From assembly GCF_019112545.1 (NCBI RefSeq), contig NW_025064885.1, positions 447,053 through 511,052 on the forward strand: DNA of 64,000 nt, read 5' to 3'. Below are positions 1 to 11,440 of this stretch, piece by piece (the stretch's first letter is position 1; each line of letters opens with the position of its first letter). Origin of the DNA: Guyanagaster necrorhizus. Its lineage: Eukaryota > Basidiomycota > Agaricomycetes > Agaricales > Physalacriaceae. Below the pieces are notes generated by a model that was not told the DNA's origin, ran no database searches, and saw only the letters and a list, made by a program, of their open reading frames with translations. A program made the translations under genes and the position numbers.

Positions 1-278
1 TAGAGATATAGGCTGCACTGCTTTACAATAATTTTTTTTGTATTTGTTATAGTCCATACAAACAAATTATGTTCTTTATTGTTCTAATATATGCATAATG
101 TCATATCAGCTTACTATAATTTTCGATCTGACAATGCATATTCCTAACTAGAACCATATGCATTATGTGATATGCATTTCTAGCCCATTTCCCTGCTCCC
201 CAACTGCGTTCCAGCCCAATCCATATGCATTGTCAGAATTATGCATTTTGACATCATGCATTGTGAGATAGTCAACTG
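1..278 (-). mobile_element. pogo-like DNA transposon, terminal fragment (copy 1)
   Basis: These bases match positions 8931-9208, the transposase-start end of the complete pogo-like copy, over their full length. The differences are mostly C/T or G/A (roughly 17 by eye). The fragment ends in the same 23-bp terminal inverted repeat and is followed by TA at 279-280, the expected target dinucleotide. The rest of the copy lies left of the window. It is inserted in the protease/pol side of the minus-strand gypsy element. Confidence 0.88.
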
Positions 279-3200
279 TATCTTGCAGTCCAGATTAGCA
301 TTGGCATTGGGAATTAGCTCAATAGCATGGTCTTATGGCTTCAATGTTGGTAATTCATCAAAGCTTTCCTTTTCAAATAGGTCATAGTAATCTTGTGCCC
401 ATTTAGACACTATCTCTTCAAACATCTTCTCTTTCTTCTCTGCATTGGCTTTTGCAGCTAGATCATTTGCATGATACATAGCATGAAGGTGTACAGCCTT
501 CTGCAGGTCTATGGTGAGGATTATTTCACTGTCCTCTATCTCCTCATTCTATTGGTCATTCAGATCTTCATTCAGTAACTCAAACAGGATTTTTTGGCAT
601 CAGCATCTCACAAAGGTGATTTGTCTGGTTTTTCAGTTGATCAGCAAATTATGGTGGATCAGCCAGTCATGATCAAGAAAGATTTTCTTAGTCTCTAAAT
701 CAGTTACTGCCAAGCTGATCTTTTCAGAATGATCACCAATTGTGAGTCTAAGCTCAACAAACTCAGTAATTGAACTGGCTTGGTTCTTTATTCCATCTGC
801 ATTGTAGATAGAGATTGAGACTGCCATGGTCCAGATAGAGAGATTGTGCTTGGTGACAAAAGCATGGTTGATGGAACTCCCTGTGCAGCCACTGTCAATT
901 AGAGCAGTCACTGCATAGATGCTCCAAGATATAAGAGTTTCAATTTGGGCTTTGGCCAATAGGTCTTGGCCCAGAATTTTGAATCTTTGGATGAACTTCC
1001 ATGATCTCTGAAGCTTGTTGAGCCATTTCAGGGCTCGACAGTGTTCAGCCTTCTTTATTCTTTCAATCATTTCATTGACTACTTCTTTGGCTTGGGTCTT
1101 GTGGACCCAATTCTTGAGTATAGCTTTTGCCACTGCTTCATTCTTTGCATCCTTGATGGCTTGCCAAGTCCATTTGGTGTCAAATGGTTTGAGTTAATTA
1201 GTGGGGCTTGCTGCCCCTGTTTGGTCTGTAGGCAATTGAGTTTTTTCTTTAGGTGACTCTAATATTTGAGCAGTAATATCAGGTATATTCAAATGCACAT
1301 ATAATTTAAATATAAGTAGTACTACAGAGATGGTATCAGTCTGTCCAGCATCTGTATATGACACACTGCTCAATTTTTTGGCTGAGTCAGCAGAATCACT
1401 CACTGCTTGGCCCTGTCTTTTACCTCCTTGACCTTTGTGTCTAGTCTGAGGTCTTCTTCTTTCTTCTGCAACTCAGTGATTAATGCTCTGAAATCCTTCC
1501 AAGTGCATTTGTTCTTCTTCTGCAGATAGTCTCATGCCATATGGCCTTTCTGGCCACAATTGAAACACTTCTCCTCCTTCTTGAGCTGATCCACATCTAT
1601 TGGCTTATCTGTTCTGGTAAATGTCATGCCCATACCAGTTTTCTTCTTGCTATATGAGGAAGTTGGAGTTGAGCTACTAGGCTTAGCAGATATATTCAAG
1701 CTGGAGGGGGTGGGCTTGACATCCTGTTCCTGATGCTTCTGTCTACCAGTGGTGGACAGAGTAACTTGTTTGGCCTTCTGTCACTGTCTTTTCCTATACA
1801 TGGTGATGATGCATTCCTTCCACATATTATACCTCTTCAAGATATTCTAGCTGAGGTCTAAGATGATCTTGAGATAGGAGGGAGATGCTTCTATCTTTAT
1901 ATATTCAACTATTTGGCTCATGTCAGTGATATTGTCCCAGACTCCAGTGAGTTTGCTGAGTTGTTCCAGCTTATCAAAGTACTTAGTGGCCAGCTTGTCA
2001 GCCATCTTGTACTCCTTCATCTTCTGCTTGTGGACCTCTTATATGGCTGGATCAGTAAACTTATCAATGATCATTTGTTTGAGCATCAGTCATGATGGTA
2101 TCTGATAATGTTATTGCATAGTTGATCAGAATATAGAGGTGAAGAGTACCCATCACATTTTTGCCTTATCTTTTATATGAGTCATAGCAAACATGACCTT
2201 ATATATGTCAAGCAGAAAATATGAGGCAAAAACCTAGAAATATTGGTCACAGTCTATAAGAAATAGATTAATGTCCTCAGAGATGCCTCAGAACAACTGA
2301 GATTTTCATACAAGGGTGGGCTTAACATTGAGTATAGTGGCATTGGCTACAAGGTGGATTTAGGATTTCATCAAATGGTGAGATAGTCTAGAATGTTGAG
2401 GGTCCTAGAAAGGAATAGAGAGAGTTGTTGTCAGCTATAGAACTCCCTAGTGGCAAGACCTTCTTGCATACTATATGCCCATTTTAGATAGTAAATCCTA
2501 ATTCAAGCACTTCAGGGTTGTCTTCTGTGAGAGAAGGTGCCTCAGGGGCCTTTCTACTTCCACTGCCTTCAGCCTTGTCAGATAGGGGTTGCTCAGCAAA
2601 AAGTCAGTGCATTAGTTGTGCCCATGGATTCTGGTATAGGTTTCTGGGCCAGAGTCAGCTTTACATAAGCTGAGATGCTATACTATGGATGATAGAGATT
2701 GTGAATATATATCATGATCATTCACTTCAGATTGATAATGCTGTGTAAACAGCCTGACTTGATGCCACACTCAGTATCTACAGCATTGGCTGGATGTTAA
2801 ATCTGGACTTATATGCTGATAACAGCCCTAATTGGTGTCCTAAATATTTTTTGTTGTAAATAAAAATGGCTTATTCAGTGGCCACATATTGAATGATGTC
2901 CACACACTCGACACTATCAGTGGTGGTATATCTGAGTCCCATGAGTGACACCAACCAGGTGTCATCCATCTATAAGCTGGCTGCCCCTTCTTGGTACAGC
3001 CATAGGAATTCTCTCTGGTGCTCCTTCTGCACCTTCCTTGCTAACTCCTCTTCTGTCAGACATTCCATAAAGATACTCCTCCACTCAGAGAGAGCATCCT
3101 CCTCCCCATTATCCCCCTCAATCTTGGCTTCAGTTCCCTCAGTGAGAAAATTGTCATCAAGCAGGTTGTAGACTTTCAGATCAGCTAGGCTGCTGTCACT

Positions 3201-4723
3201 GAGTGCTAGATCCAGTGTTGTCTGGTTCAGGGCAAGGAGAAGGCTCTTACCTTCATCATTGCTCCTCAAGGACTTCCTTCTTTACTGCTTCTGCCACTAC
3301 TGCTCTGTGATATCAGTAGAAGTTTTGGTAGAATCTGAGTCAGAGGAAGAGGGTCATGATGTGCCCATTCAGTAGCCACTTGAGGTCTCCAGTGGGGTCA
3401 ATATGTTTCTCATCACCCCTGAGGTCTTCTCTCACACTGGAAAGGTCTCTGTCCCAGCATGGAATATTGTTAGTTTCAGCAATTGAGTTGGTCTCATATG
3501 ATAATGGGTGGTTTCATTGAGGTTGAGCAATGCTTGTCTGTGGATGTCATCCATATAGATGATGCCTTCAGGAGGTACAGCTCAGAAGTTGTAGTCTAAA
3601 TCATCAGAAGTGCTGGGCTTCTGGAACAGAGTAGGGGAATCAACAAGTGTGTAATCAATGGTGGAGGTTCTAGGGCTCCTTGAGCCCCTCCTCCAGTCAT
3701 GTCTTTCTCAAGATTGGAGGTAGCACCTAAAGAAGGCATTCTCATGAGTGGTCTCATACTTGATTCATATCTGCTCCTAGATATACTCAACAAAAGAGTC
3801 ATCATGTCAAATTTTGTCCTCTGGAGAAAGGACTGGGTCGATAGAGTCAGTTAGTTGTACTGGGCTTAGTGGGCCTGATGTGCTTGCTGCTTGACATGCC
3901 TCACAGCATCTCTGATCCTGCTCCATTCATCACCAGTATCTGTCTTTATCAATGCAGTAATTATAGATAGGGTCATCAGTCCTGATAACTCTCATTCTGT
4001 TCCCCTCACTATCTGTGCTTTGGTTTCTAATGTATAGCTCAGTGGGGATACTCTTCCCACTTCCTATAGATGTTGCATATAAGAATCCATAATTGCTGTT
4101 TGTTGGAGGACTTCTACTCCTGACTCAAGCCACTCTAGAGGCATTAATAGAGTCTCTGGCATGATATCCAATGCTAGACTCAGAAAGTGCAGTTGAGAAG
4201 GTGCCTCTCATTATAGAGATGCAGCTGGGGACATCTGCATGCTCAATCCATGGGATGAGTGTGGCAGATCTTGGTTGTCAAAATCCTATAGCCTAAGAGT
4301 TGCTATCATCTCTGATGATTGCCATCAGAGATCGAAGCAGATATCAATGCTCTTCTTCTTTCTGAGGACACTCTAGAGGCATGTCTCTAGAGTTGATTTT
4401 GAGTATGGTTCCTTCCATGAGCTGGAAAGACTGTTGGGCAGAGAGAGGGATGTCATAGAGAGAGAGGTCAGAGGTGACATTTTATAATATGCATCAGATA
4501 TGTTGGAATTCTTGTTAATGATGGATTATCTAGACTGTAATTGATTAGCATCTATGACACAGCTGTATACTCACCAATAAGCCTAACAATGTTCTGATAA
4601 TAGAAGCAAAGAGTTCAAAGAACTCATGAGTAAAGTTCAGATCAGAGAGGTTGAGTGCAGGGGGCATTCGGTTTCTCAGCACAATTGAGCTTGAGAAAGA
4701 GAAGCTAGAAGCTTCAAGCTAAT
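279..4723 (-). mobile_element. Ty3/gypsy retrotransposon internal region, decayed, minus strand
   Basis: Read on the minus strand from the LTR at 4724-5153, this holds leader, gag and protease relics and is then cut by the pogo copy at 278. A gag zinc knuckle (CFNCGQKGHM) is encoded at 1527-1567; its last cysteine has become tyrosine and a stop lies just before it. Acidic gag-like coding sequence is visible around 2970-3269. The frame is broken by many TGA/TAG/TAA codons, and CG dinucleotides are almost absent. Reverse transcriptase and integrase would lie beyond the left edge. The zinc knuckle and the following linker resemble those of the plus-strand element, so both belong to one family. 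Confidence 0.85.
633..1133 (-). pseudogene. Retroviral-type aspartic protease region of the minus-strand gypsy element
   Basis: This open stretch of 166 codons contains the aspartic protease active-site signature ALIDSGCTGSSI at about residues 77-88, followed by a fold typical of Ty3/gypsy proteases (ITEFVELRLTIGDHSEKI). The protease would process the Gag-Pol polyprotein. The same region of the plus-strand element (about 10290-10590) is closely similar (DSSCTGSSI). It is a relic: reading stops at 633, upstream stops separate it from gag, and the element is interrupted by pogo. The exact 5' limit of the domain is uncertain. Confidence 0.75.
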
Positions 4724-5153
4724 TGTTAAGCTCAAATAACATGTGACCTAAACACATGATAAACTGATGCTGTCTTGCACTTTAGACAGATGACATCAGA
4801 GTTCACTTCTTATGCTATATGGCTCTGTGTCTCAAGGCCTTTAGATTGGCTGGAGATACTATAGCAAGAGCTATGCTACTTATATACTAGTTGTCATCTG
4901 TTCTATAGATATAACTACCTAATTATGCATCCTGGTATTATAGAGTATTTTGTCTAGTGTTGTTAAGCTACCTACAAAAGAGTATTGTCTGTCATTGAGC
5001 AGTTACCATCATGTTGAAGAACAATGACTGATTAGGTGTTGTGATGACTAAGCCTGTCCCATAGTTCTAAGTGCTGGTCTAAGCATCCTGACTAAGCAAA
5101 ATAGGGGTCAATCTCTCAAATAAAAGAAGGAAAATGAGGAAAAATTATAATGC
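4724..5153 (-). repeat. Gypsy LTR, minus orientation (5' LTR of the minus-strand element)
   Basis: The reverse complement aligns along most of its length with the plus-strand 3' LTR at 13722-14180. Shared blocks include TGCTTAGTCAGGA near the start, TAGTCATCACAACA, a TATATAAGTAG TATA-like block and TTTATCATGTGTTT near the end. It ends on the minus strand in a TTGAGCTTAACA-like terminus. Identity is modest because both copies carry many transitions. The junction near 5153 joins the other LTR remnant, so it is accurate only to a few bases. Confidence 0.75.
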
Positions 5154-5325
5154 CCAGCTTCAAGCTAAAGTTTATTCTATCTCATTCTACTCTTGAGCCA
5201 CTTCCAAAAGACCTTGAAGCACATTGGTCAATAAAGCACAATAAGTGGACTCTAGTAGAAGTCTCAAATGCAAAGATACATTAGTTTATCACATGTTTCT
5301 GATCACATGCTGCTTGAGTCTAACA
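5154..5325 (+). repeat. Gypsy 5' LTR remnant, plus orientation
   Basis: From CAGCTTCAAGCTAAAGTTTA onward this matches the last 170 bp or so of the 3' LTR at 13722-14180 and ends in a TTGAGTCTAACA terminus. The first part of this LTR is missing: the sequence switches directly to the start of the opposite-strand LTR. The simplest reading is that the minus-strand element inserted into this LTR. Confidence 0.72.
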
Positions 5326-6812
5326 CTCAGATGCTAAGTCTATACTTGGCATCTATGGGCTATGAGTACCTCTCAATGCTCATGTCTCTAACCACACTCT
5401 CTGGTGATTCTTCAGAAGTTGAATCACTAGACAATTTCTCAACCTAGAGTTCTATGGAAACTTCAGAGTCTATAGCAAGGACTTAGCAACAGCATGAGCA
5501 TATGGTGACAACTGGTATAATGTTGAGATTAAAGCTGGTCTCCAAGCACATCTATCTACTATCTCCATCTCTAGAGTCTCCAAAGCTGGATCCAGTACCT
5601 AGCTCCACCAGCTCTCTGATGACAATCAGATTGCACAAGGTGAGTATCTTTAATCAGCCCATCAGTTTCCTCCTTGAGGACAAGATTGAGAGGAATGATA
5701 AGATTGAGAATAATAAGGACAAGATGGAGAGCAGTGAAGGCTCTTATTAGCTCAAGGATTTCATGAAATATGCAAAGGAGAATGTCAATGAAGAAGCACT
5801 ACAGCAGAAAATACAAAGAGTCAGGGAGGGGAAATATCAGAATCTGTATAAAGAAGGGGTAAACTTTCTATAGCATGATGCCAAATGGTTAGTATCATAT
5901 ATAGAACAACTATATATTAATGCAGAACCATCTGAACAGCAGGACATTTTACAGTATTCTGTGACTGAGCATGCTGTCTCAGTCTATAACCAAAGACATC
6001 TGGAGGATCAGCTTGGCAAGCTACCACCCTATAAGTTAAAATTCAACATCCAACTAATGCTATGGATGCTGCTCACAACTCCAGAACAAGCCATCTATAT
6101 AGCTCTATCCATTCAATCAAGCCAAAGCCATTATTTCTACTCTACCCTGTTAGTCTGATTCTCAGCAATCCAGCTTTCTCAGCTATGATCTCAGCTGACT
6201 ATCAAAGTCATCAATGCCAGGAATCTATAGACCAGCAAAGAAAGCCAACTACTCAGTAGATAACTGCCACCTGATGAGGCCAAAGGAAGTGGGATAGGGA
6301 AGAAACTTGTTAGAGATGATCTAGAAGCAGTCTGACTAGGATTCACCATTAGGAATGAGGTGATCATCAAAAAGAAAGCAGCTCCACTAGTGAGCTCTAT
6401 TGCTGATAACAACTCCCTTCACTCCTTTCTGGAACTTCTAACCAAATAGCACTGACTGTTATTTGATAAATACCTGAATCTGATAGGAGTCCTACTCCAG
6501 AATGCTATCATCCTACAATGCAAACCAGACCTACTCTGTACATATCACCTCTTTAAAGGTGCATCTGATGACATTGATTGATTTTTAATTGACTGCAAAT
6601 AATATTTTGAGATATACATTATCTATCTTGGAACCAATATAAACAAAGTAGCATTTGCTACATTCTACTTTGAGAGCAAAGCCAAATGCTGGTGAATGCT
6701 CATTTCTCTGTCCTTCTATTTCTCTATCTGGCAGCACCACTGATTCCTCTCATGGCCAGTCTTTAAACAGATAGTCCATAACAAGTTTGTCAACCCAGCT
6801 GTTTAGAAAGTA

Positions 6813-6835
6813 CAGTTGACTATCTCACAATGCAT
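6813..6835 (+). repeat. pogo left terminal inverted repeat
   Basis: The sequence starts CAGTTGACTATCTCACAATG and pairs with 9186-9208 with one mismatch. TA precedes it. Confidence 0.92.
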
Positions 6836-6912
6836 ATGGTCAGGAGACACCAAAACCATATGCATTTATAGATTTATGCAGAACCAAAATAGCATGTGAT
6901 GTGACATGTGAC

Positions 6913-8925
6913 TTATGTGACAATGTCATCATTGCCCCAAAATGCTGTCAGTGGCTTTTGGGTCAGCTTTCCATGCATCTCCTTGAATAATGCTCCTCTC
7001 AACTTCCTCAGCTGTGGTACTAATCCACCCTGATCACCTTGTGAAACACAAAATGCCTCCAGCTTTCGAATAAGCTCAAATCCTTCCCTTGTAGTTATTA
7101 AGGTCTGTTCTTCCTCACCCTCCTCTTCCTCCTCTTCCTCCTCATCATCATCAATGACAGTTATTTCCCCATTTTCTACTGCAATATCATGCTTGACAGC
7201 AGCAACAATCTCCTCATCTGTTGGCATCGCCTCAAGATCTTCAGTATACTCTTCTGCAATAGGGCTAACCATCTCTTCAATGGTTGGAATGGGACCAAAC
7301 ATGTGATTTTGTTGTTTCAATTCGACAAGGTGGTCCTTCAACATTATCTCTGCTGTCTGGAGCTGTTGAATGGGGGCAATTTGGGTGGAAGGTGTGTTCA
7401 TTTTTGACTGTGATGAAGGAGCCAACTGATTGACTGCCTCTAGTACTTTACCAACATCATTCTCTGCATCCATAACAGCTATAAGAGCAGGACACCAGTC
7501 AGCATCAGTATATTGATTTCCAAGCAGATTCTGCAATGCCTGTTCAATCCCTGGAAGTGTGCATTTGTCTGTTGAGGCAAAGTCATGAACAAGGTTCCAT
7601 GCAGACTTGAGGAGTGAGGCATTTTGGAAATCATTGGATGGTGTGGTGGGCTGTGATTCAGGTGCATTGTCAGGCATTATACCAGTGTGTTTCCAGCAGT
7701 TTGCTATTGTTTCACTGCTGACATTTGCCCAAGTATCATGAGCAATAGTCATAGCTTCAAGGAGATCAAGCTTGAAGATCTCAGACTCTCCAAGATCATT
7801 GAGATCAAGTGCATAGATACACATGGCATTCCAATAATGTGCCTTGAAGCAGCAGATAATACCAGCATCTAGTGGCTGGACATATGGAGTCAGATTGGGC
7901 TTGAAGAACTCCAGCTTTGTGCTATGGGGTGTATAAGCAATGGAATGCCTTCAAAAGTTGTCCAAGGTCAGCAGAACCTGTTGCATCTCCCTCTTCATCT
8001 TTAAATCAAACATCTTCATCCACTCTGTAAATATTTTGCTCATCATTCAGGCCTTCTTGTTATTCCAATAATAGAATCCCATTGCTGTTGGACTCTTTTT
8101 TTTGAAACACCATAGTTGCTTTGACTTTTCAATGAAAACAACTAGCATTCACTCACTCCCATCTGCATTCACAGCAAAACACATGGTGATGTGGAACTTG
8201 TCCTGTTTCCATCCACTCATAGGACCAGATGCCAAGGTACGATCTGGGATGGCAAAGATGACAAGATCAGATTCATCAATATTCCATCTGTTCCACATTG
8301 CATATTTCATTATAATGCTGTGAAGACACACATGTTCTTTTTCCACTGCCATCATATCCACTGAGCCTGCTTCTCCATGCTGCTGAATCTCCTGAATCTT
8401 CCATGCCTTGCAGAATGACCTCAACCATCCCTCTCCTTTCAAACACTGATCCTCTGGAATATTCATCAGATTTTCAATCCGATTTCACTTCTCTATCAGC
8501 ATTGCACTGGTTACAGTCTCACCTTAGAGCTGCATATTCTGATACCAGGATGCAACAGCATGCTTCACATCAGGTTGGGTGACAATGCAAGACTTTTTGG
8601 ATGATAATGCATTAGAGTTCTCATTTGCACACTGTTCGATTTTTGTATGAAATGCCAGTTTTCATAAAAGAGTTGGTTGAGTAAAGAGCAGTGCACCTTC
8701 CTTTCAGTTTGTGAAATGTGCCACAATGTCAGCATGTCGATGGGAAGGATGGTTATCAACATATTTGAATACTATGAGCCAGTCTCCTGTTGTGAGGTGT
8801 GGGTGAGAGATCTGCTTTGGAGGCTGAGCTGATAATGTGTACATTGGAACTTTCTCCTTCTGTTTTGTATGCTTGTATGGATTTCCAGGTTTAGCACATG
8901 GTTTTTGTGTTGGTTCAGGAGGCAT
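6913..8925 (-). pseudogene. pogo-type DDE transposase, nearly full length but with stops
   Basis: The N-terminal part (8925-8704) looks like a CENP-B/pogo DNA-binding region (TGDWLIVFKYVDNHPSHRHADIV). The DDE core follows: NIDESDLVIFAIPDRTLASG near 8290, LTLDNF near 7960, and FFKPNLTPYVQPLDAGII near 7880, which supply the three acidic positions. The C-terminal 303 codons (7824-6913) are open and include a long Glu run. Stops at about 8703, 8523 and 8148 and in the DDE region interrupt the frame, mostly where Trp, Arg or Gln would be expected. The family cuts and pastes its own element at TA. No intron was needed to follow the frame. As it stands the copy cannot make a full protein. Confidence 0.85.
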
Positions 8926-9185
8926 GTTTATAGAGATATAGGCTGCACTGCTTTACAATAATTTTTTTTGTATTTGTTATAGTCCATACAAACAAATTAT
9001 GTTCTTTATTGTTCTAATATATGCACAATGTCATATCAGCTTACTACAATTTTGGATCTGACAATGCATATTCCTAACTAAAACCATATGCATTATGCAA
9101 TATGCATTTCTAGCCTATTTTCCTGCTCCTTAACTGCGTTCCAGCCCAATCTGTATGCAAAGTCAGAATTATGCATTTCAACATC

Positions 9186-9208
9186 ATGCATTGTGAGACA
9201 GTCAACTG
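9186..9208 (-). repeat. pogo right terminal inverted repeat
   Basis: On the minus strand it reads CAGTTGACTGTCTCACAATG, pairing with 6813-6835. The same end is present at 256-278 in the other copy. TA follows it. Confidence 0.92.
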
Positions 9209-10979
9209 TATATAAAAACAAGATAAAGAAGCTACAGATAGCAGATGACAAAGTCACTAGCAAATATTTCAATAAACTAGAATGCTTAGGAATGCTAGCT
9301 GATGTGTAGGAAAGCATTGATGATGATGAAAGAATGGTTGAATATCTCAAGCTCAGAGTTCTGTCATTGTACATCTTAATGATCTCTAATATAGAAACTA
9401 ATATGTCAAAAGGGTATGACACATAGAAAGATCACATCATAGAAATGAATAAGAAGCACTTCAGACAGAAGGCTATGAGTGCCAGAATGCAGCCTAATAA
9501 GAAATCCAATGTCCTCCAATAGCAAAACTGGCAATACCCTCAAGATGAGCATTACTGCCACACCCTCCCACATTGCAGAAGACCAGGATCAGCATTATTT
9601 ACATTAGAACCAGCAAACTAATGAACATTGACCAAATGAAGAAAGAAAGAAAATATTTCAATTGTGGCCAGAAGGGCCACATGATGAAGGACTGTCCAAA
9701 GAAGAAAAGGACACAAGAAGACATCTAGGCCCAGATCATAGAACTAGAAAAGGAGGCCAACAAATTGGGATCAGAGACAAAGATCAAGAAAGTAAAAGAC
9801 AGAGCCAACCAGTGAGTGATTCTACTGGATCAGCCAAAGGATTTCATAGTATGCAAACTCTAGCTGCTGGATGGACTGATAGTGTCTCTGTAGCTACTAA
9901 TATATCTAAATTATACATGCATTCAAATATACTCACATTGACTATTGTGTGCTCTGCTAATGAATCATCAAAAAACCAAACTCAAACATCTGCAGATCAA
10001 ATAGGAGGAGAGACCCTCACCAAATGGCTCAAGCTATTTGACACTGAATGAACCTAGAGGGCCATCAAAGAAGCTCTCACCAAGGATGCAGCAAAAGCCA
10101 TACTCAAAAACTGAATACACAAAGCCTGAGCTAAAAAAGTGATCAATGAGATGGTTGAAGAAATAAGAAAGGCAGAAAGGTGCTGAGCCTTAGAATGGCT
10201 CAACAAACTATAAGGACCTCAGAGATATGTACAGCATGCCAAGACCTCAGGCTGAGACCTGACTATTAGAGCCCAGATCAAGATCCTTACCAGCCAAACC
10301 ACTCACATGGTAGAAGCCCTGATTGACAGCAGCTGCACTGGCAGTTCAATCAACCAAGCTTTTATTGACAAGCATAAACTTTCCACTAGAGTCACCACAG
10401 CTCTTATCCTAGTCTACAACACCAACAGAATGAAGAACCAAGCAGGCTCCATCACTGAGTTCATGGAACTTTGACTAACCATCAGAGACTATTCAGAGTG
10501 GATCAATCTGACAGTGACTGATCTTAGAATGAAGGAGGTGTTTCTTGGCTATGACTGGCTGATCTGCCATAATCTATTAGTCAACTGAAAAACTGGAAAG
10601 ATGACATTTGCACAATGCAAGTGCCAAAAAATTCCTTTTGAACTACCAGATAAAGACTCTGAAGATTAATGGGATGAGAAGATAGAGGATAGTGAAACTA
10701 TCCTTGCTATCAATGTCCAATAAGCTCTACACATATAGGCCATGTATCATGCCAATGAGTTAGCAGCAAAAGTGAATGCAGAGAAGGAAGAAAAAATATT
10801 TGAAGAGATGATACCTGAATGGGCATGAGACTACTGGGACCTCTTTGAAAAAAAAAGCTTCAATGAACTCTCAGAGCTGAAACCATGGGATCATGCCATA
10901 AAACTGATCTTCAATGATAATGCCAATTTGGACTGCAAAACTTACCCACTCAGCAACTACAAACAACAGGAACTAGATA

Positions 10980-11440
10980 AGTTTCTAAATGAGAATCTCT
11001 CCAGTGGGCAAATCCAACTATCAAAGTCACCTATAGTCTCTCTCTTCTTCTTTATCAAGAAAAAGGATGGCAAACTCTGACTGGTCTAAGACTACTGAAA
11101 ACTCAATGAAATAATGATTAAGAACTGATATCCACTTTCTTTAATCTCAGAGTTAATGAACAAGCTCAGAGGGGCTCAATACTACATCAAACTCAATGTA
11201 CAGTAGGGATATAACAATGTCTGCATCAAAGAAGGTGATGAATAAAAGGCCATCTTTAGAATGAACCATAGACTTTTCAAACCAATGGTGATGTTCTTTG
11301 GGCTCATAAACTTGCTGGTCACTTTCCAGTGGATGATGAATGATATCTTTAAAGATCTCATCACCATTAGAAAGGTTACCATCTACCTCAATGACATCCT
11401 CATCATATCAAAAACAAAGGAAGACTATTGAAAGCTGGTA
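10980..11440 (+). pseudogene. Gypsy reverse transcriptase domain, hypermutated
   Basis: Conceptual translation shows the Ty3/gypsy RT blocks: PIVSLFFFIKKKDGKL, YPLSLISELMNKLRGAQYY, VTFQWMMNDIF and then IYLNDILIIS. The catalytic YxDD box reads as YLND, so the first aspartate is lost (GAT/GAC to AAT/AAC, a C-to-T change on the other strand). At least five in-frame stops fall where Trp, Arg or Gln is expected. The enzyme copied element RNA into DNA; this copy is dead. Confidence 0.85.

Larger units (their letters stand above)
6813..9208 (-). mobile_element. Complete pogo/Tc1-mariner-like DNA transposon (copy 2)
   Basis: The element is 2396 bp, bounded by 23-bp inverted repeats differing at one position (an A/G transition) and by TA at 6811-6812 and 9209-9210, the target duplication expected of Tc1/mariner/pogo elements. 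It carries one transposase gene on the minus strand. The gypsy gag frame runs on across the insertion, which proves it landed in an existing element. Its transposase has only a handful of stops, far fewer than the gypsy host, so it is probably younger. ATGCAT motifs recur next to both ends. Confidence 0.93.
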
